Shown here: one piece after another, positions 1 through 6,470 of the stretch
Layout of the letters: every line of letters starts with the position of its first letter
Position numbering within the stretch: the first letter of the stretch is position 1
NCBI GenBank assembly: GCA_030836725.1
Contig: JAUPLV010000086.1
Span: 1-8,896, forward strand
DNA length: 8,896 nt
Direction: 5' to 3'
From: Pseudomonadota bacterium
Lineage (GTDB): Bacteria; Pseudomonadota; Gammaproteobacteria; Burkholderiales; Thiobacillaceae
Notes under the pieces: generated by a model
Databases searched by the model: none
Seen by the model: the letters and a program-made list of their open reading frames with translations, nothing else
Told to the model about the DNA's origin: nothing
Position numbers and translations under genes: made by a program

Positions 1-297
1 ACCGGCTATTCGAGCCTGAGCTATCTCAAGCGCTTCCCGATCGACACGCTGAAGATCGACCAGTCGTTCGTGCGCGACATCACCACTGACCCGGACGACG
101 CGGCGATCGCCAAGAGCATCATTTCCATGGCGCACGACATGCAGCTCAGGGTGATCGCCGAGGGGGTCGAAACCGAAGCGCAGAAATCCTTCCTGCAGCA
201 GCGCCACTGCGACGAGATGCAAGGCTATCTCTTCAGCAGACCGGTGCCGGCCGCGGAATTCGAAACCTTGCTCAGGGATGCCGCGGCCCGCCGCTGA
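1..297 (+). CDS. EAL-domain protein, C-terminal fragment (c-di-GMP phosphodiesterase type)
   Basis: This is the last 98 residues of a protein that begins outside the window; it reads in frame from base 1 to the TGA at 295-297. It is the C-terminal part of an EAL domain, which hydrolyses the second messenger c-di-GMP to pGpG. Visible hallmarks are the GYSSLSYL segment (local residues 2-9), LKIDQSFV with the conserved Lys (residue 18), AEGVET with the conserved Glu of the active site (residue 54), and the closing QGYLFSRPVP motif (residues 74-83). None of the catalytic residues in this half is degraded, so activity is plausible, but the EAL signature and metal-binding half are not visible. EAL domains are often fused to GGDEF or PAS modules, which cannot be judged here. 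It lies upstream of an MSHA locus on the same strand, separated by a gap of over 300 bp, so it is probably not in the same operon. Confidence 0.93.
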   Translation, partial: TGYSSLSYLKRFPIDTLKIDQSFVRDITTDPDDAAIAKSIISMAHDMQLRVIAEGVETEAQKSFLQQRHCDEMQGYLFSRPVPAAEFETLLRDAAARR

Positions 298-340
298 ACG
301 ACAGCGCGGCGGTCGGGAAGCCGGCGTCCAGTCGTTTTAT

Positions 341-386
341 GGTGCGCCCTGCGCAAAGCCCCTCGCCCGAATGAACAATCCGGGTT
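341..386. repeat. Decayed, internally deleted copy of the palindromic repeat found between mshC and mshD
   Basis: Three blocks occur in the same order as in the right half of the repeat at 1750-1895. They are a GGTGCGCC-type block followed by TGCGCA (341-354), CCTCGCCC (361-368, compare 1846-1853) and ACAATCCGGGTT (375-386, identical to 1884-1895). The last two blocks are about 24 bp closer together here than in the fuller copy. The match just left of the final block (AATG) also continues with one substitution. This supports a relic of the same family, but the matches are short, so chance is not fully excluded. Confidence 0.5.
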
Positions 387-621
387 TATCACGCCCGCTA
401 TTTACGGCGCTGCCGACGGCGTTACTGCGCGCGAATCCGCTCCAGCAAGCTCACCCGGCGGCAGGGGGTGCGCTTGAGGTTGCTGGTGGGCGTGAATTAA
501 TCTTGCAGGCGCGGCCATGCTAAGTTAATGTATGTTCAAGATTCGGCGATACGCGCCGTAATCAGGTTCCTGTGGATCGCGCGACTGGCGACGCTTGCAG
601 ACAAACTCATTTAAACAGGTC

Positions 622-625
622 GGAG
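622..625 (+). promoter_or_regulatory. Ribosome binding site of mshA
   Basis: GGAG lies 6 bases before the ATG at 632. It decides the start: the longer reading from 572 has no such site and would place an implausible extension before the prepilin leader. Confidence 0.75.
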
Positions 626-631
626 AACGCA

Positions 632-1189
632 ATGAAAACAAGGCAGCACGGCTTTACCATGATTGAACTCATCGTCGTCATCGTCATCCTCGGCATTCTC
701 GCCGCGGTGGCGCTGCCGCGCTTCACCAGCATCCAGCGCGATGCGCGCATCGCCAAGCTCAATGCCGCCCGCGGCGCGGTGCAGGCGGCCTCCGCCATAA
801 TTCACGGCACGATACTGGTTCGCGGCGGCGTCGCGGATACGGTGGGCTGCGCAGGCGTTGCCCTCGATCTGGCATCCAACGCTACCACCGCCGCAGGCGA
901 CGTCTGTTCTGAAAACGGGCTCATCACCGTTATCAACGGCTACCCCACTGCGAACCTCGGCGGCATCATCGACGCCGCAGGACTGACCTCGACTTTCCCG
1001 GCCGATGCAGCGGCGCTGGCCGCCGAGGGTTATTCCACCACCGGCGGCGGCGCCGTGATCGCCTCGGTTCTGACGGTCCGGGTCGAGGGTGGTACACCTG
1101 CCAACTGCTCGTTCACCTACAGTCCCGCCAACGCTGGTGCGGCAGGCTCGGCCGCGGTGATCAGCGCCGTCACCACGACCGGCTGTTAA
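632..1189 (+). CDS. mshA: MSHA major pilin MshA (type IV prepilin)
   Basis: A 185-residue class III prepilin and the likely structural subunit of the MSHA pilus. The leader is only seven residues (MKTRQHG), cleaved before Phe8. The mature protein begins FTMIELIVVIVILGILAAVALPRF, with the conserved Glu at position +5 and the hydrophobic N-terminal helix that packs in the filament core. The following DARIAKLNAARGAVQAA stretch is typical of MshA rather than of PilA or GspG. Four cysteines are present. The last two (in NCSF and the terminal TTGC) frame a C-terminal loop of the kind that usually forms the pilin disulfide. The start is chosen for its GGAG site and short basic leader. It is the first gene of an operon and is followed after 46 bp by mshC. 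No mshB-like second pilin lies next to it. Role in adhesion and surface attachment is from family knowledge. Confidence 0.92.
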   Translation: MKTRQHGFTMIELIVVIVILGILAAVALPRFTSIQRDARIAKLNAARGAVQAASAIIHGTILVRGGVADTVGCAGVALDLASNATTAAGDVCSENGLITVINGYPTANLGGIIDAAGLTSTFPADAAALAAEGYSTTGGGAVIASVLTVRVEGGTPANCSFTYSPANAGAAGSAAVISAVTTTGC

Positions 1190-1235
1190 CGCACTGCATG
1201 CCCGGCGGCAGCGAAACCCGGAGCGGGGTTGCGAT

Positions 1236-1739
1236 ATGCCGCTTGCCGTTCCGGGTCGCTGTCGCCAGCCCCGTTCATCCCCCGCGGGGGGTGAGCGGGG
1301 CTTCACTCTCGTCGAACTCATCCTCGTCATGGTCATCGCCGGCATTCTCGCGGCGGTGGCCGTGCCGCGTCTGATCGGGCGCAACAGCTTCGATACCCGC
1401 GGGTTTGCCGACCAGCTTGCCGCCACGGTGCGCTTCGGACAGAAACTGGCCATCGCCCAGCGGCGCGATGTCTTCGTCCAGATGTCGACGGGCGCGGCCA
1501 CGCTCTGCTACAGCGCCGTCGTGCCCTGTTCGGCGGCCGACTACGCGCCCGGGCCGGGCGGCGAAAAGCCCTACACGGTCACGGCGCCGGGCGGGGTGAC
1601 GATCGCCAGCCCGGTTGCGGTGCTGGCGTTCGACGGGGGCGGGCGCCCGGATACCGCGGCCCAGCTCGACATCCAGGTCAACGGCGCCGGCGCGCACCAT
1701 GTTCTGGTCGAACGGGAAACCGGCTATGTGCATGACTAG
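1236..1739 (+). CDS. mshC: MSHA minor pilin MshC (GspH/FimT type)
   Basis: A 167-residue prepilin-like protein. A 22-residue basic leader ends in GERG and is followed by FTLVELILVMVIAGILAAVAVPRL, with Glu +5 and the pilin transmembrane helix. The next segment, with ADQLAATVRFGQKLAIAQRR, is the amphipathic helix typical of GspH/FimT/MshC minor pilins. A Cys pair (LCYSAVVPC) may form a small disulfide loop. Such proteins are low-abundance pseudopilins that prime filament assembly and sit near the tip. The ATG at 1236 is the only good start near the leader. A GGAG at 1220-1223 is 12 bases away, which is rather far, so translation initiation may be weaker than for mshA. The gene ends at TAG 1737-1739, directly before the repeat cluster. 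MshB is an alternative name, but the GspH-like body favours MshC. Confidence 0.85.
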   Translation: MPLAVPGRCRQPRSSPAGGERGFTLVELILVMVIAGILAAVAVPRLIGRNSFDTRGFADQLAATVRFGQKLAIAQRRDVFVQMSTGAATLCYSAVVPCSAADYAPGPGGEKPYTVTAPGGVTIASPVAVLAFDGGGRPDTAAQLDIQVNGAGAHHVLVERETGYVHD

Positions 1740-1749
1740 GGAAGCATTG

Positions 1750-1895
1750 AACCCGGATTGTCCATTAGCCGATTTGTGGCTCGTAGGGTGCGCCGTGCGC
1801 ACCGATCCATGCGCCATGGCGCGCACGGCGCACCCTACTGAACCACCTCGCCCCCGGTCGCACCATCATCGTGCGCCTAATGGACAATCCGGGTT
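1750..1895. repeat. Nested palindromic repeat A in the mshC-mshD gap
   Basis: A perfect 19-bp outer inverted repeat (1750-1768 and 1877-1895, beginning AACCCGGATTG) encloses a perfect 18-bp inner inverted repeat (1783-1800 and 1821-1838, GTAGGGTGCGCCGTGCGC). The inner arms are separated by 20 bp that contain a further small palindrome (CCATGCGCCATGG, 1807-1819). There is no transposase. The architecture is that of a non-autonomous palindromic or REP/MITE-like intergenic repeat. A partial copy lies upstream of mshA (341-386). In RNA it could form a long stable hairpin inside the pilin operon transcript. Confidence 0.85.
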
Positions 1896-1905
1896 GAATC
1901 AGCTT

Positions 1906-2049
1906 GTCATTGCGAGGAGCGCAGCGACGCGGCATACGATTCCACATGGGCTTCAGCCCATAGTGGATCGGAGTCCTTCAGGACAATCCAGAATGCCCGC
2001 GGAATCAACGAATTCTGGATCGCCGCGGCCCTATGGGCTTCGCGATGAC
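1906..2049. repeat. Composite palindromic repeat B running into the 5' end of mshD
   Basis: The ends form an imperfect inverted repeat: GTCATTGCGAG at 1906-1916 against CTTCGCGATGAC at 2038-2049, followed inward by GCGGC on the left and its complement on the right. The sequence resembles the widespread GTCATTGCGAGGAGCG-type bacterial intergenic repeat (from general knowledge). Inside are a perfect 9-bp inverted repeat (ATCCAGAAT 1986-1994, ATTCTGGAT 2012-2020) and two short hairpins: 1941-1967, with stem TCCAC/ATGGGC and one bulge, and 1973-1984, GTCC-TTCA-GGAC. The two hairpins look like an insertion into a simpler repeat. The last 57 bases overlap the predicted start of mshD. Confidence 0.75.
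1980..1983 (+). promoter_or_regulatory. Probable ribosome binding site of mshD, within a repeat hairpin
   Basis: AGGA ends 9 bases before the ATG at 1993. It lies in the loop and 3' arm of the small GTCC-TTCA-GGAC hairpin (1973-1984), so folding could partly hide it. It is the only Shine-Dalgarno-like sequence near the only usable start codon. Confidence 0.4.
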
Positions 2050-2628
2050 GGAATAAATCAGCATTCCAGCGAACGCGGCCTCAGCCTGATCGAACTGCTG
2101 GTGTTCATCGTGGTGGTGGGCATCGCGGTGGGCGGGGTGCTGTCGGTCTACAGCCTGAACACGCGGTCCAGCGCCGATCCCATGGTGCGCAAGCAGGCGC
2201 TCGCCATCGCCGAATCGCTGCTCGAGGAAGTGCTGGCCAAGCCCTACACGTATTGCGATCCCGATGATGCGGACGCCGATACCGCAACAGGCGCTTTCGT
2301 CGGCGTGGACGGCTGTGACGCGACCGTCGAGACCATCGGGCCGGAAGGCGTGGAAGACCGCTATTCCAACGTCACGCCCTACGACAACGTCAACGATTAC
2401 GACGGCTTTTCCATGACCGGCATCGACGATCTCACCGGCACTGCCATCGCAGGACTGGCCGGCTACATCGCGTCGGTCCAGGTTCAGCCCGTTGCGGACT
2501 TTAATGGCATCGTCCCGGTTGTGGCCGGAGACAACGAAGCCCTGTTGGTCACCGTCACCGTCACCGCCCCAGGCAACCACAGCGTCAGCCTTTCCGGCTA
2601 CCGCACGCGTTATGCGCCGAAATTCTGA
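1993..2628 (+). CDS. mshD: MSHA minor pilin MshD (PilV/GspI type)
   Basis: A prepilin-like protein of 211 residues if the ATG at 1993 is used. The pilin signal is ERG followed by LSLIELLVFIVVVGIAVGGVL, with Glu +5 and the hydrophobic helix. The next part, with RKQALAIAESLLEEVLAKPYTYCDPDD, is the pattern of MshD/PilV/GspI minor pilins, including the paired cysteines (YCDPDD and DGCDA). Its likely role is a pseudopilin in the initiation and tip complex. The start is the odd point. No ATG, GTG or TTG lies in frame between 1993 and the pilin signal, so the leader would be 29 residues, long for a prepilin, and encoded largely by repeat B. The frame also stays open upstream through the repeats into mshC, so an even earlier start cannot be ruled out. 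The 3' end overlaps mshO by 17 bp, which suggests translational coupling. Confidence 0.83.
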   Translation: MPAESTNSGSPRPYGLRDDGINQHSSERGLSLIELLVFIVVVGIAVGGVLSVYSLNTRSSADPMVRKQALAIAESLLEEVLAKPYTYCDPDDADADTATGAFVGVDGCDATVETIGPEGVEDRYSNVTPYDNVNDYDGFSMTGIDDLTGTAIAGLAGYIASVQVQPVADFNGIVPVVAGDNEALLVTVTVTAPGNHSVSLSGYRTRYAPKF

Positions 2629-3421
2629 TCACGCCGGCTTCAGCCTGATCGAGATGATCGTCGTCATCGCGATCACCGCCATCGTCGGGTCGATGGCGGC
2701 GCTGTTCCTGCGGGTTCCGCTGGACAGCTATGTCGCCCAGGATCGCCGTGCGCGCCTGACCGACACGGCCGACACCGCGCTGCGCCGCATGGCACGGGAT
2801 ATCCGGCTGGCGCTGCCCAATAGCGTGCGCGTCGCCTCGGCGGGCAGCGTGGTGTATCTGGAGTTTCTCGCCACCCGCAGCGGCGGGCGCTACCGGGCGC
2901 AGGGCGACGGCAGCGCTGGCAACGACCATCTCGATTTCACGGATACCGCCGGCGACAGCAGCTTCGATATCCTGGGCCCGGCAATAGCGATGCAGGCCGG
3001 CGACAGCATCGCCGTGTACAACCTGGGGATTCCAGGCGCCGATGCCTGGGCGGGCGAGACGCTCGCCGCCTATACCGGGGCGGCCGGCAGCGTGACCAAT
3101 ATCGCCATTGCCGCCAAGCAGTTTCCGCTGGCATCGCCCGGCAACCGCTTTCAGGTCGTCGAAGGTCCGGTGAGCTATGTCTGCGATCCGGGCGCCGGAA
3201 CGCTCACGCGCTACTGGGGCTATGCGCCCGCCGCCGTCCAGCCCACCGCGTTCGTCGCCGCCACGCAGGCGCTGCTGGCCACCCGCGTCAGCGCCTGCAG
3301 CTTCGAGTATCAGCCCGGCGTCACCGAGCGCGGCGGTCTGGTCGGCATGACGCTGAACCTGAGCCTGTCCGGCGAGACCGTACGCCTGTACGTCGCGACG
3401 CAAGTGAGCAACCAGCCATGA
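2612..3421 (+). CDS. mshO: MSHA minor pilin MshO (PilW/GspJ type)
   Basis: A 269-residue prepilin-like protein. The nine-residue leader MRRNSDHAG is followed by FSLIEMIVVIAITAIVGSMAALF, with Glu +5. The next helix, with DTALRRMARDIRLALPNSVRV, is typical of PilW/GspJ-like proteins, as is the larger size. The C-terminal half has VSYVCDPGAGTLTRYWG and VSACSFEYQPG, with two cysteines that could pair, and a final beta-strand region ending VATQVSNQP. It is assigned as MshO from this body plan and its place after mshD. The ATG at 2612 lies inside the end of mshD (17-bp overlap). There is no clear Shine-Dalgarno site, so re-initiation by ribosomes finishing mshD is likely. The stop overlaps the next start as ATGA. 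Confidence 0.86.
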   Translation: MRRNSDHAGFSLIEMIVVIAITAIVGSMAALFLRVPLDSYVAQDRRARLTDTADTALRRMARDIRLALPNSVRVASAGSVVYLEFLATRSGGRYRAQGDGSAGNDHLDFTDTAGDSSFDILGPAIAMQAGDSIAVYNLGIPGADAWAGETLAAYTGAAGSVTNIAIAAKQFPLASPGNRFQVVEGPVSYVCDPGAGTLTRYWGYAPAAVQPTAFVAATQALLATRVSACSFEYQPGVTERGGLVGMTLNLSLSGETVRLYVATQVSNQP

Positions 3422-3846
3422 ACCGCGTGTCGCGCAACGAGTCCGGCTTCGTGCTGCCCACCGCGATCTTCCTGCTGGTGATCCTGGCGGCGCTGGGCGG
3501 CTACATGGTGTCGCTGTCGCGCACCAGCCACCTCAGCAGCGCGCTGGATCTTCAGGGCGGACGCGCCTACCAGGCGGCACGCGCCGGTATCGAATGGGGG
3601 GCGTGGCAGGTGATCGATCCGCAAAATCTGCAGCCGGTTCCGACGCCGTGTCCGGCTTCTCCCACCACGCTGACCCTGACGGGGACGCTGGCCACCTTCA
3701 CGGTGAATGTCAGCTGCACCCAAACCCTGGCCCCCGATGGGGCGGATACGATTGCGATCTATCAGGTCACATCGACCGCGATTGCGGGTGTGGCGGGCGA
3801 GCCGGATTACGTCGAGCGGCAGATACAGGCGAGTTTTTCAAAATGA
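3418..3846 (+). CDS. mshP: MSHA minor pilin MshP (PilX/GspK-like N-terminus)
   Basis: A 142-residue small membrane-anchored pilin-like protein. After a ten-residue leader ending in ESG comes FVLPTAIFLLVILAALGGYMVSLSR, a pilin-type helix. Threonine stands where other pilins have Glu +5. Lack of Glu +5 is a known trait of GspK pseudopilins, which cap the filament tip. The segment ALDLQGGRAYQAARAGIEWGAWQ matches the PilX/MshP pattern of a helix ending in a G-x-E-W motif. Two cysteines (TPCPAS and VSCTQT) may pair. Its start overlaps the mshO stop and its stop overlaps the mshQ start, both in ATGA junctions, so the three genes are translated together. It is shorter than GspK, so only the N-terminal analogy should be pressed. 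Confidence 0.84.
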   Translation: MNRVSRNESGFVLPTAIFLLVILAALGGYMVSLSRTSHLSSALDLQGGRAYQAARAGIEWGAWQVIDPQNLQPVPTPCPASPTTLTLTGTLATFTVNVSCTQTLAPDGADTIAIYQVTSTAIAGVAGEPDYVERQIQASFSK

Positions 3847-6470
3847 CGATGGGACGACAATTTTTGAAATGGGGGTTGGTCCCGCTTCTATGCGCCGCGT
3901 TTACGGCCTGGTTTGCTACGCCTGCGTGGGCCGGTATCACCGTCTCCAAGAGCTTCAGTCCAGCCACGATTGCAGTGGGTGGCAGTTCCGTGCTCACCAT
4001 TTCCATAGGCAACAGCCCGCCTCCGGGCGGGACGGGCAGTATTTCTTTCACGGACAACTATCCAGCCAACCTTAAGAACGCGGCAACGCCAGCGGCCAGT
4101 TCCAGTTGTGGCGGAACGGTTACGGCTGCGGCGGGAGGCGCTTCCTTGAGCTTTAGCGGCGGTTCACTAAACGGCAACAATGTTTGCACGGTGACTGTGA
4201 CGGTGACCTCGACTGTGGCGGGCAGCTACCTCAACAGTACCGGGACAGTGACCACGGCCGGTGCCGGGAACGGTGCGGCGGCGACAGCGACGTTGACGGT
4301 GACGGCCAATCCCCCGATCGTCGCCAAGAGCTTCACGCCCAACAGCATCGCCGTCGGCGGCGCCAGCACGCTTGCCGTCACCCTGACCAATTCGAACGCG
4401 GTGGCCGCCACCGGCGTTGCGTTCACGGACGCCTATCCCTCCGTCGCGCTGACCAATGCCAGCCCGACCGGCCTGAGCAACAGCTGCGGCGGCATCGCGA
4501 CCGCCGTGGCTGGCGCATCGTCGCTGAGCCTGAACGGGGGGACGATCGCGGCCAACAGCAGCTGTACCGTGAGCGTGACGGTGACCTCGGCGGTCGCCGG
4601 CGGCTATCTCAACAGCACCGGCCCGGTGGTCACGGGCAATGTCGGGACCGGCACCGCGGCCACCGCCACGCTGACCGTGGTGTCGAGCGCGCCGAGCGGT
4701 TTTAATGCGTTCGAGACCGGCACGGCCGCTGGCAGCGTCAGCGGCGTGATACGGACCAAAGTCGCCGCCAGCGCCTTCGGCCTCGATGTCGTTGCCCTCA
4801 AGACCGGCGGGGCGGCGGTCGAAACCGCGTTCGCCGGCGACGTGAAGCTGGAACTCGTCGATGCGTCGGCTGGCGCCGGTTGCGGTGCGCATGCCCTGAT
4901 CCGCAACCTGGGGACGCTCACTTTCACGGCTACCGACCTGGGGCGCAAGACGCTGGCCGGCATCAGCGAACCCAATGCCTGGCCCAATGCGCGGATACGC
5001 ATGACGTATCCGGCGACGGGGGTGCCGACGATCATCGCCTGTTCCACCGACAACTTCGCCATCCGGCCGGCGAGTTTCGGCGGCGTAGCGGCGAGCGACG
5101 CCGACAGCGCTGCCGCCGGCGCCGCGCGCGCGCTCGACAACACCGCGGCGAGCGGTGGCGTCGTGCACAAGGCCGGCCAGCCGTTTCGCATCGCTGCGAC
5201 GGCATATAACGCCGTCGGCGTCGCCACCTCGAACTATGCCGGAACGCCCGTGTCCAGCCTGACTGCGTGCGTGCTGCCGGTTTCCGGCTGTACGCTCGGC
5301 GCGCTCTCGACCGGCGCCTGGTCGACCGTCTCCGGCACGGCGACGACCGACGGCGCCAGCTATTCAGAAGTCGGCGCCTTCGCCATGAAACTGGTGGACG
5401 CCGGCTTCGCGGCGGTGGATGCGGCCGACGGTTCCACCGCGGCCGAGATGACGATCGAATCGGCTGCCGTCAATGTCGGCCGCTTCGTTCCCGATCATTT
5501 CGAGCTGACGACTGCCAGCACGCCCAAGTTCAAGACCTTCAACGACACCACATGCGGGTCGCGTTCGTTCACTTACATCGGTCAGCCGTTCGGTTACCTT
5601 ACGCTGCCGGAGGCCATGATCACAGCGAAGAATGCCGCGGGTGGCGCCACGACCAACTACGCGGGGGCGCTGTGGAAGTTGGCCGCCTCCGACGCCACGC
5701 AAACGTACGTGGATGCAGACGTCAGCCATACGCTGGATACCGGCCTGGTGGGAACGCCCGTCCTCACCGAAACCGGAAGCGGCGCGGGCACGTTGAAGGC
5801 CAACGCAACGGATGAGATTGCATTCGCGCGGCCCAACCCGGTGCCGCCTTTAACGCCGCCGGCGCCTTTTCCGGCTGACATCACCCTCACCATGAGCATT
5901 CAGGACATTGCCGAGAACGGCGTTCCCGGCAACGGCATCATCGACACGACCACCCCAGCGGTGTTTCCGAGCATTCTTTTCGATTCCGGCAATGACATCC
6001 GCTTCGGCCGGCTGATCCTGTCCAATGCCCATGGCTCGGAACTGCTGGATCTGCCGGTGCCGATCGAAACCCAGTACTGGAACGGCAGCGGATTTGTGCG
6101 CAATACGGCTGATTCCTGCACGCGGCTTGTCGCCGCAAATGTGGCGCTGTCGGGCTGGAAGCGAGACCTCAACGCCTGCGAGACCTCGGTATCGCTGCCC
6201 GGCCTTTTCAAAGAAGGCCGGGGGAATCTCAAGCTTTCAAAACCCGGCGTGGGCAATACCGGCAGCGTCAATCTCACCCTTCAGTTGGGCGCTACTGCCA
6301 GTGGTAGTACCTGTGTAGCGGGCGTGCCCACTGCCGCCGTGGCAGCATCGCAAACCTGGCTGCAAGGGCGCTGGACGGGCGCCGGCTACGATCAGGACCC
6401 TACAGCGCGGGCAAGCTTCGGCCTGTATCGCGGCAGCAAGTCGTTGATCTACCTGCGCGAGATGTATTAA
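3843..6470 (+). CDS. mshQ: MshQ-like large exported protein (DUF11-like repeats plus DUF6701)
   Basis: An 875-residue protein. A Sec signal peptide (MTMGRQFLKWGLVPLLCAAF and on) ends at PAWA, so cleavage is expected near residue 30. Two tandem beta-rich domains follow, about residues 31-155 and 157-280. Each opens with a KSF(S/T)P-x-x-IAVGG motif, has a Cys pair (SSCGG/VCTVTV and NSCGG/SCTVSV) and ends in TATLTV; they resemble DUF11-type Ig-like surface domains. From about residue 283 to the end is a DUF6701-like region, with CSTDNFAIRPASF midway and the ending SFGLYRGSKSLIYLREMY seen in MshQ proteins. The ATG at 3843 overlaps the mshP stop; an ATG two codons later is possible. The frame is open further upstream only as a shadow of mshP. 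It is likely outside the inner membrane, perhaps at the pilus tip, judging from its operon position where PilY1 sits elsewhere. Its function is not proven. Confidence 0.86.
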   Translation: MTMGRQFLKWGLVPLLCAAFTAWFATPAWAGITVSKSFSPATIAVGGSSVLTISIGNSPPPGGTGSISFTDNYPANLKNAATPAASSSCGGTVTAAAGGASLSFSGGSLNGNNVCTVTVTVTSTVAGSYLNSTGTVTTAGAGNGAAATATLTVTANPPIVAKSFTPNSIAVGGASTLAVTLTNSNAVAATGVAFTDAYPSVALTNASPTGLSNSCGGIATAVAGASSLSLNGGTIAANSSCTVSVTVTSAVAGGYLNSTGPVVTGNVGTGTAATATLTVVSSAPSGFNAFETGTAAGSVSGVIRTKVAASAFGLDVVALKTGGAAVETAFAGDVKLELVDASAGAGCGAHALIRNLGTLTFTATDLGRKTLAGISEPNAWPNARIRMTYPATGVPTIIACSTDNFAIRPASFGGVAASDADSAAAGAARALDNTAASGGVVHKAGQPFRIAATAYNAVGVATSNYAGTPVSSLTACVLPVSGCTLGALSTGAWSTVSGTATTDGASYSEVGAFAMKLVDAGFAAVDAADGSTAAEMTIESAAVNVGRFVPDHFELTTASTPKFKTFNDTTCGSRSFTYIGQPFGYLTLPEAMITAKNAAGGATTNYAGALWKLAASDATQTYVDADVSHTLDTGLVGTPVLTETGSGAGTLKANATDEIAFARPNPVPPLTPPAPFPADITLTMSIQDIAENGVPGNGIIDTTTPAVFPSILFDSGNDIRFGRLILSNAHGSELLDLPVPIETQYWNGSGFVRNTADSCTRLVAANVALSGWKRDLNACETSVSLPGLFKEGRGNLKLSKPGVGNTGSVNLTLQLGATASGSTCVAGVPTAAVAASQTWLQGRWTGAGYDQDPTARASFGLYRGSKSLIYLREMY

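Larger units (their letters stand above)
298..631. other. Non-coding region between the EAL gene and mshA
   Basis: I find no convincing gene in these 334 bases. An 81-codon open frame (278-523) overlaps the EAL gene end and has no recognisable features. The region contains a decayed repeat (341-386) and must carry the mshA promoter. The best sigma70-like guess is TTGCAG at 503-508, a 17-bp spacer and TAATGT at 526-531, but both boxes match consensus at only about three of six positions. No sigma54 site with correct spacing was found. The AT-richer stretch 495-545 is where I would expect the promoter. Confidence 0.5.

Noticed and set aside
278..523. 81-codon + strand open frame overlapping the EAL gene end
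   Set aside because: No Shine-Dalgarno site, no recognisable domain, rich in Arg/Ala/Pro as expected from GC-rich non-coding sequence, and it runs over the decayed repeat.
586..598. Sigma54-like TGGC...TTGC before mshA
   Set aside because: Only 8 bases separate GG and GC where 10 are required. Another try ending in the TTGC at 503-506 has the right spacing but lacks the GG. Neither is acceptable.
1215..1230. Small AACCC...GGGTT hairpin between mshA and mshC
   Set aside because: A 5-bp stem without a T-run is too weak to call an attenuator, though it sits over the presumed mshC ribosome site.
1740..2052. Insertion sequence or CRISPR in the mshC-mshD gap
   Set aside because: No transposase frame and no evenly spaced direct repeats; the structure is made of inverted repeats only.
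3594..3842. N-terminal extension of mshQ to give a 958-residue protein
   Set aside because: It would run out of frame over mshP and bury the signal peptide in the interior; the ATG at 3843 is right at the signal peptide.
4167..5168. Long minus-strand open frames opposite mshQ, and similar ones opposite mshA/mshC, mshO and mshI
   Set aside because: They are antisense shadows of GC-rich coding sequence, low in hydrophobic order and rich in Arg/Gly/His, while the + strand gives clear family matches.
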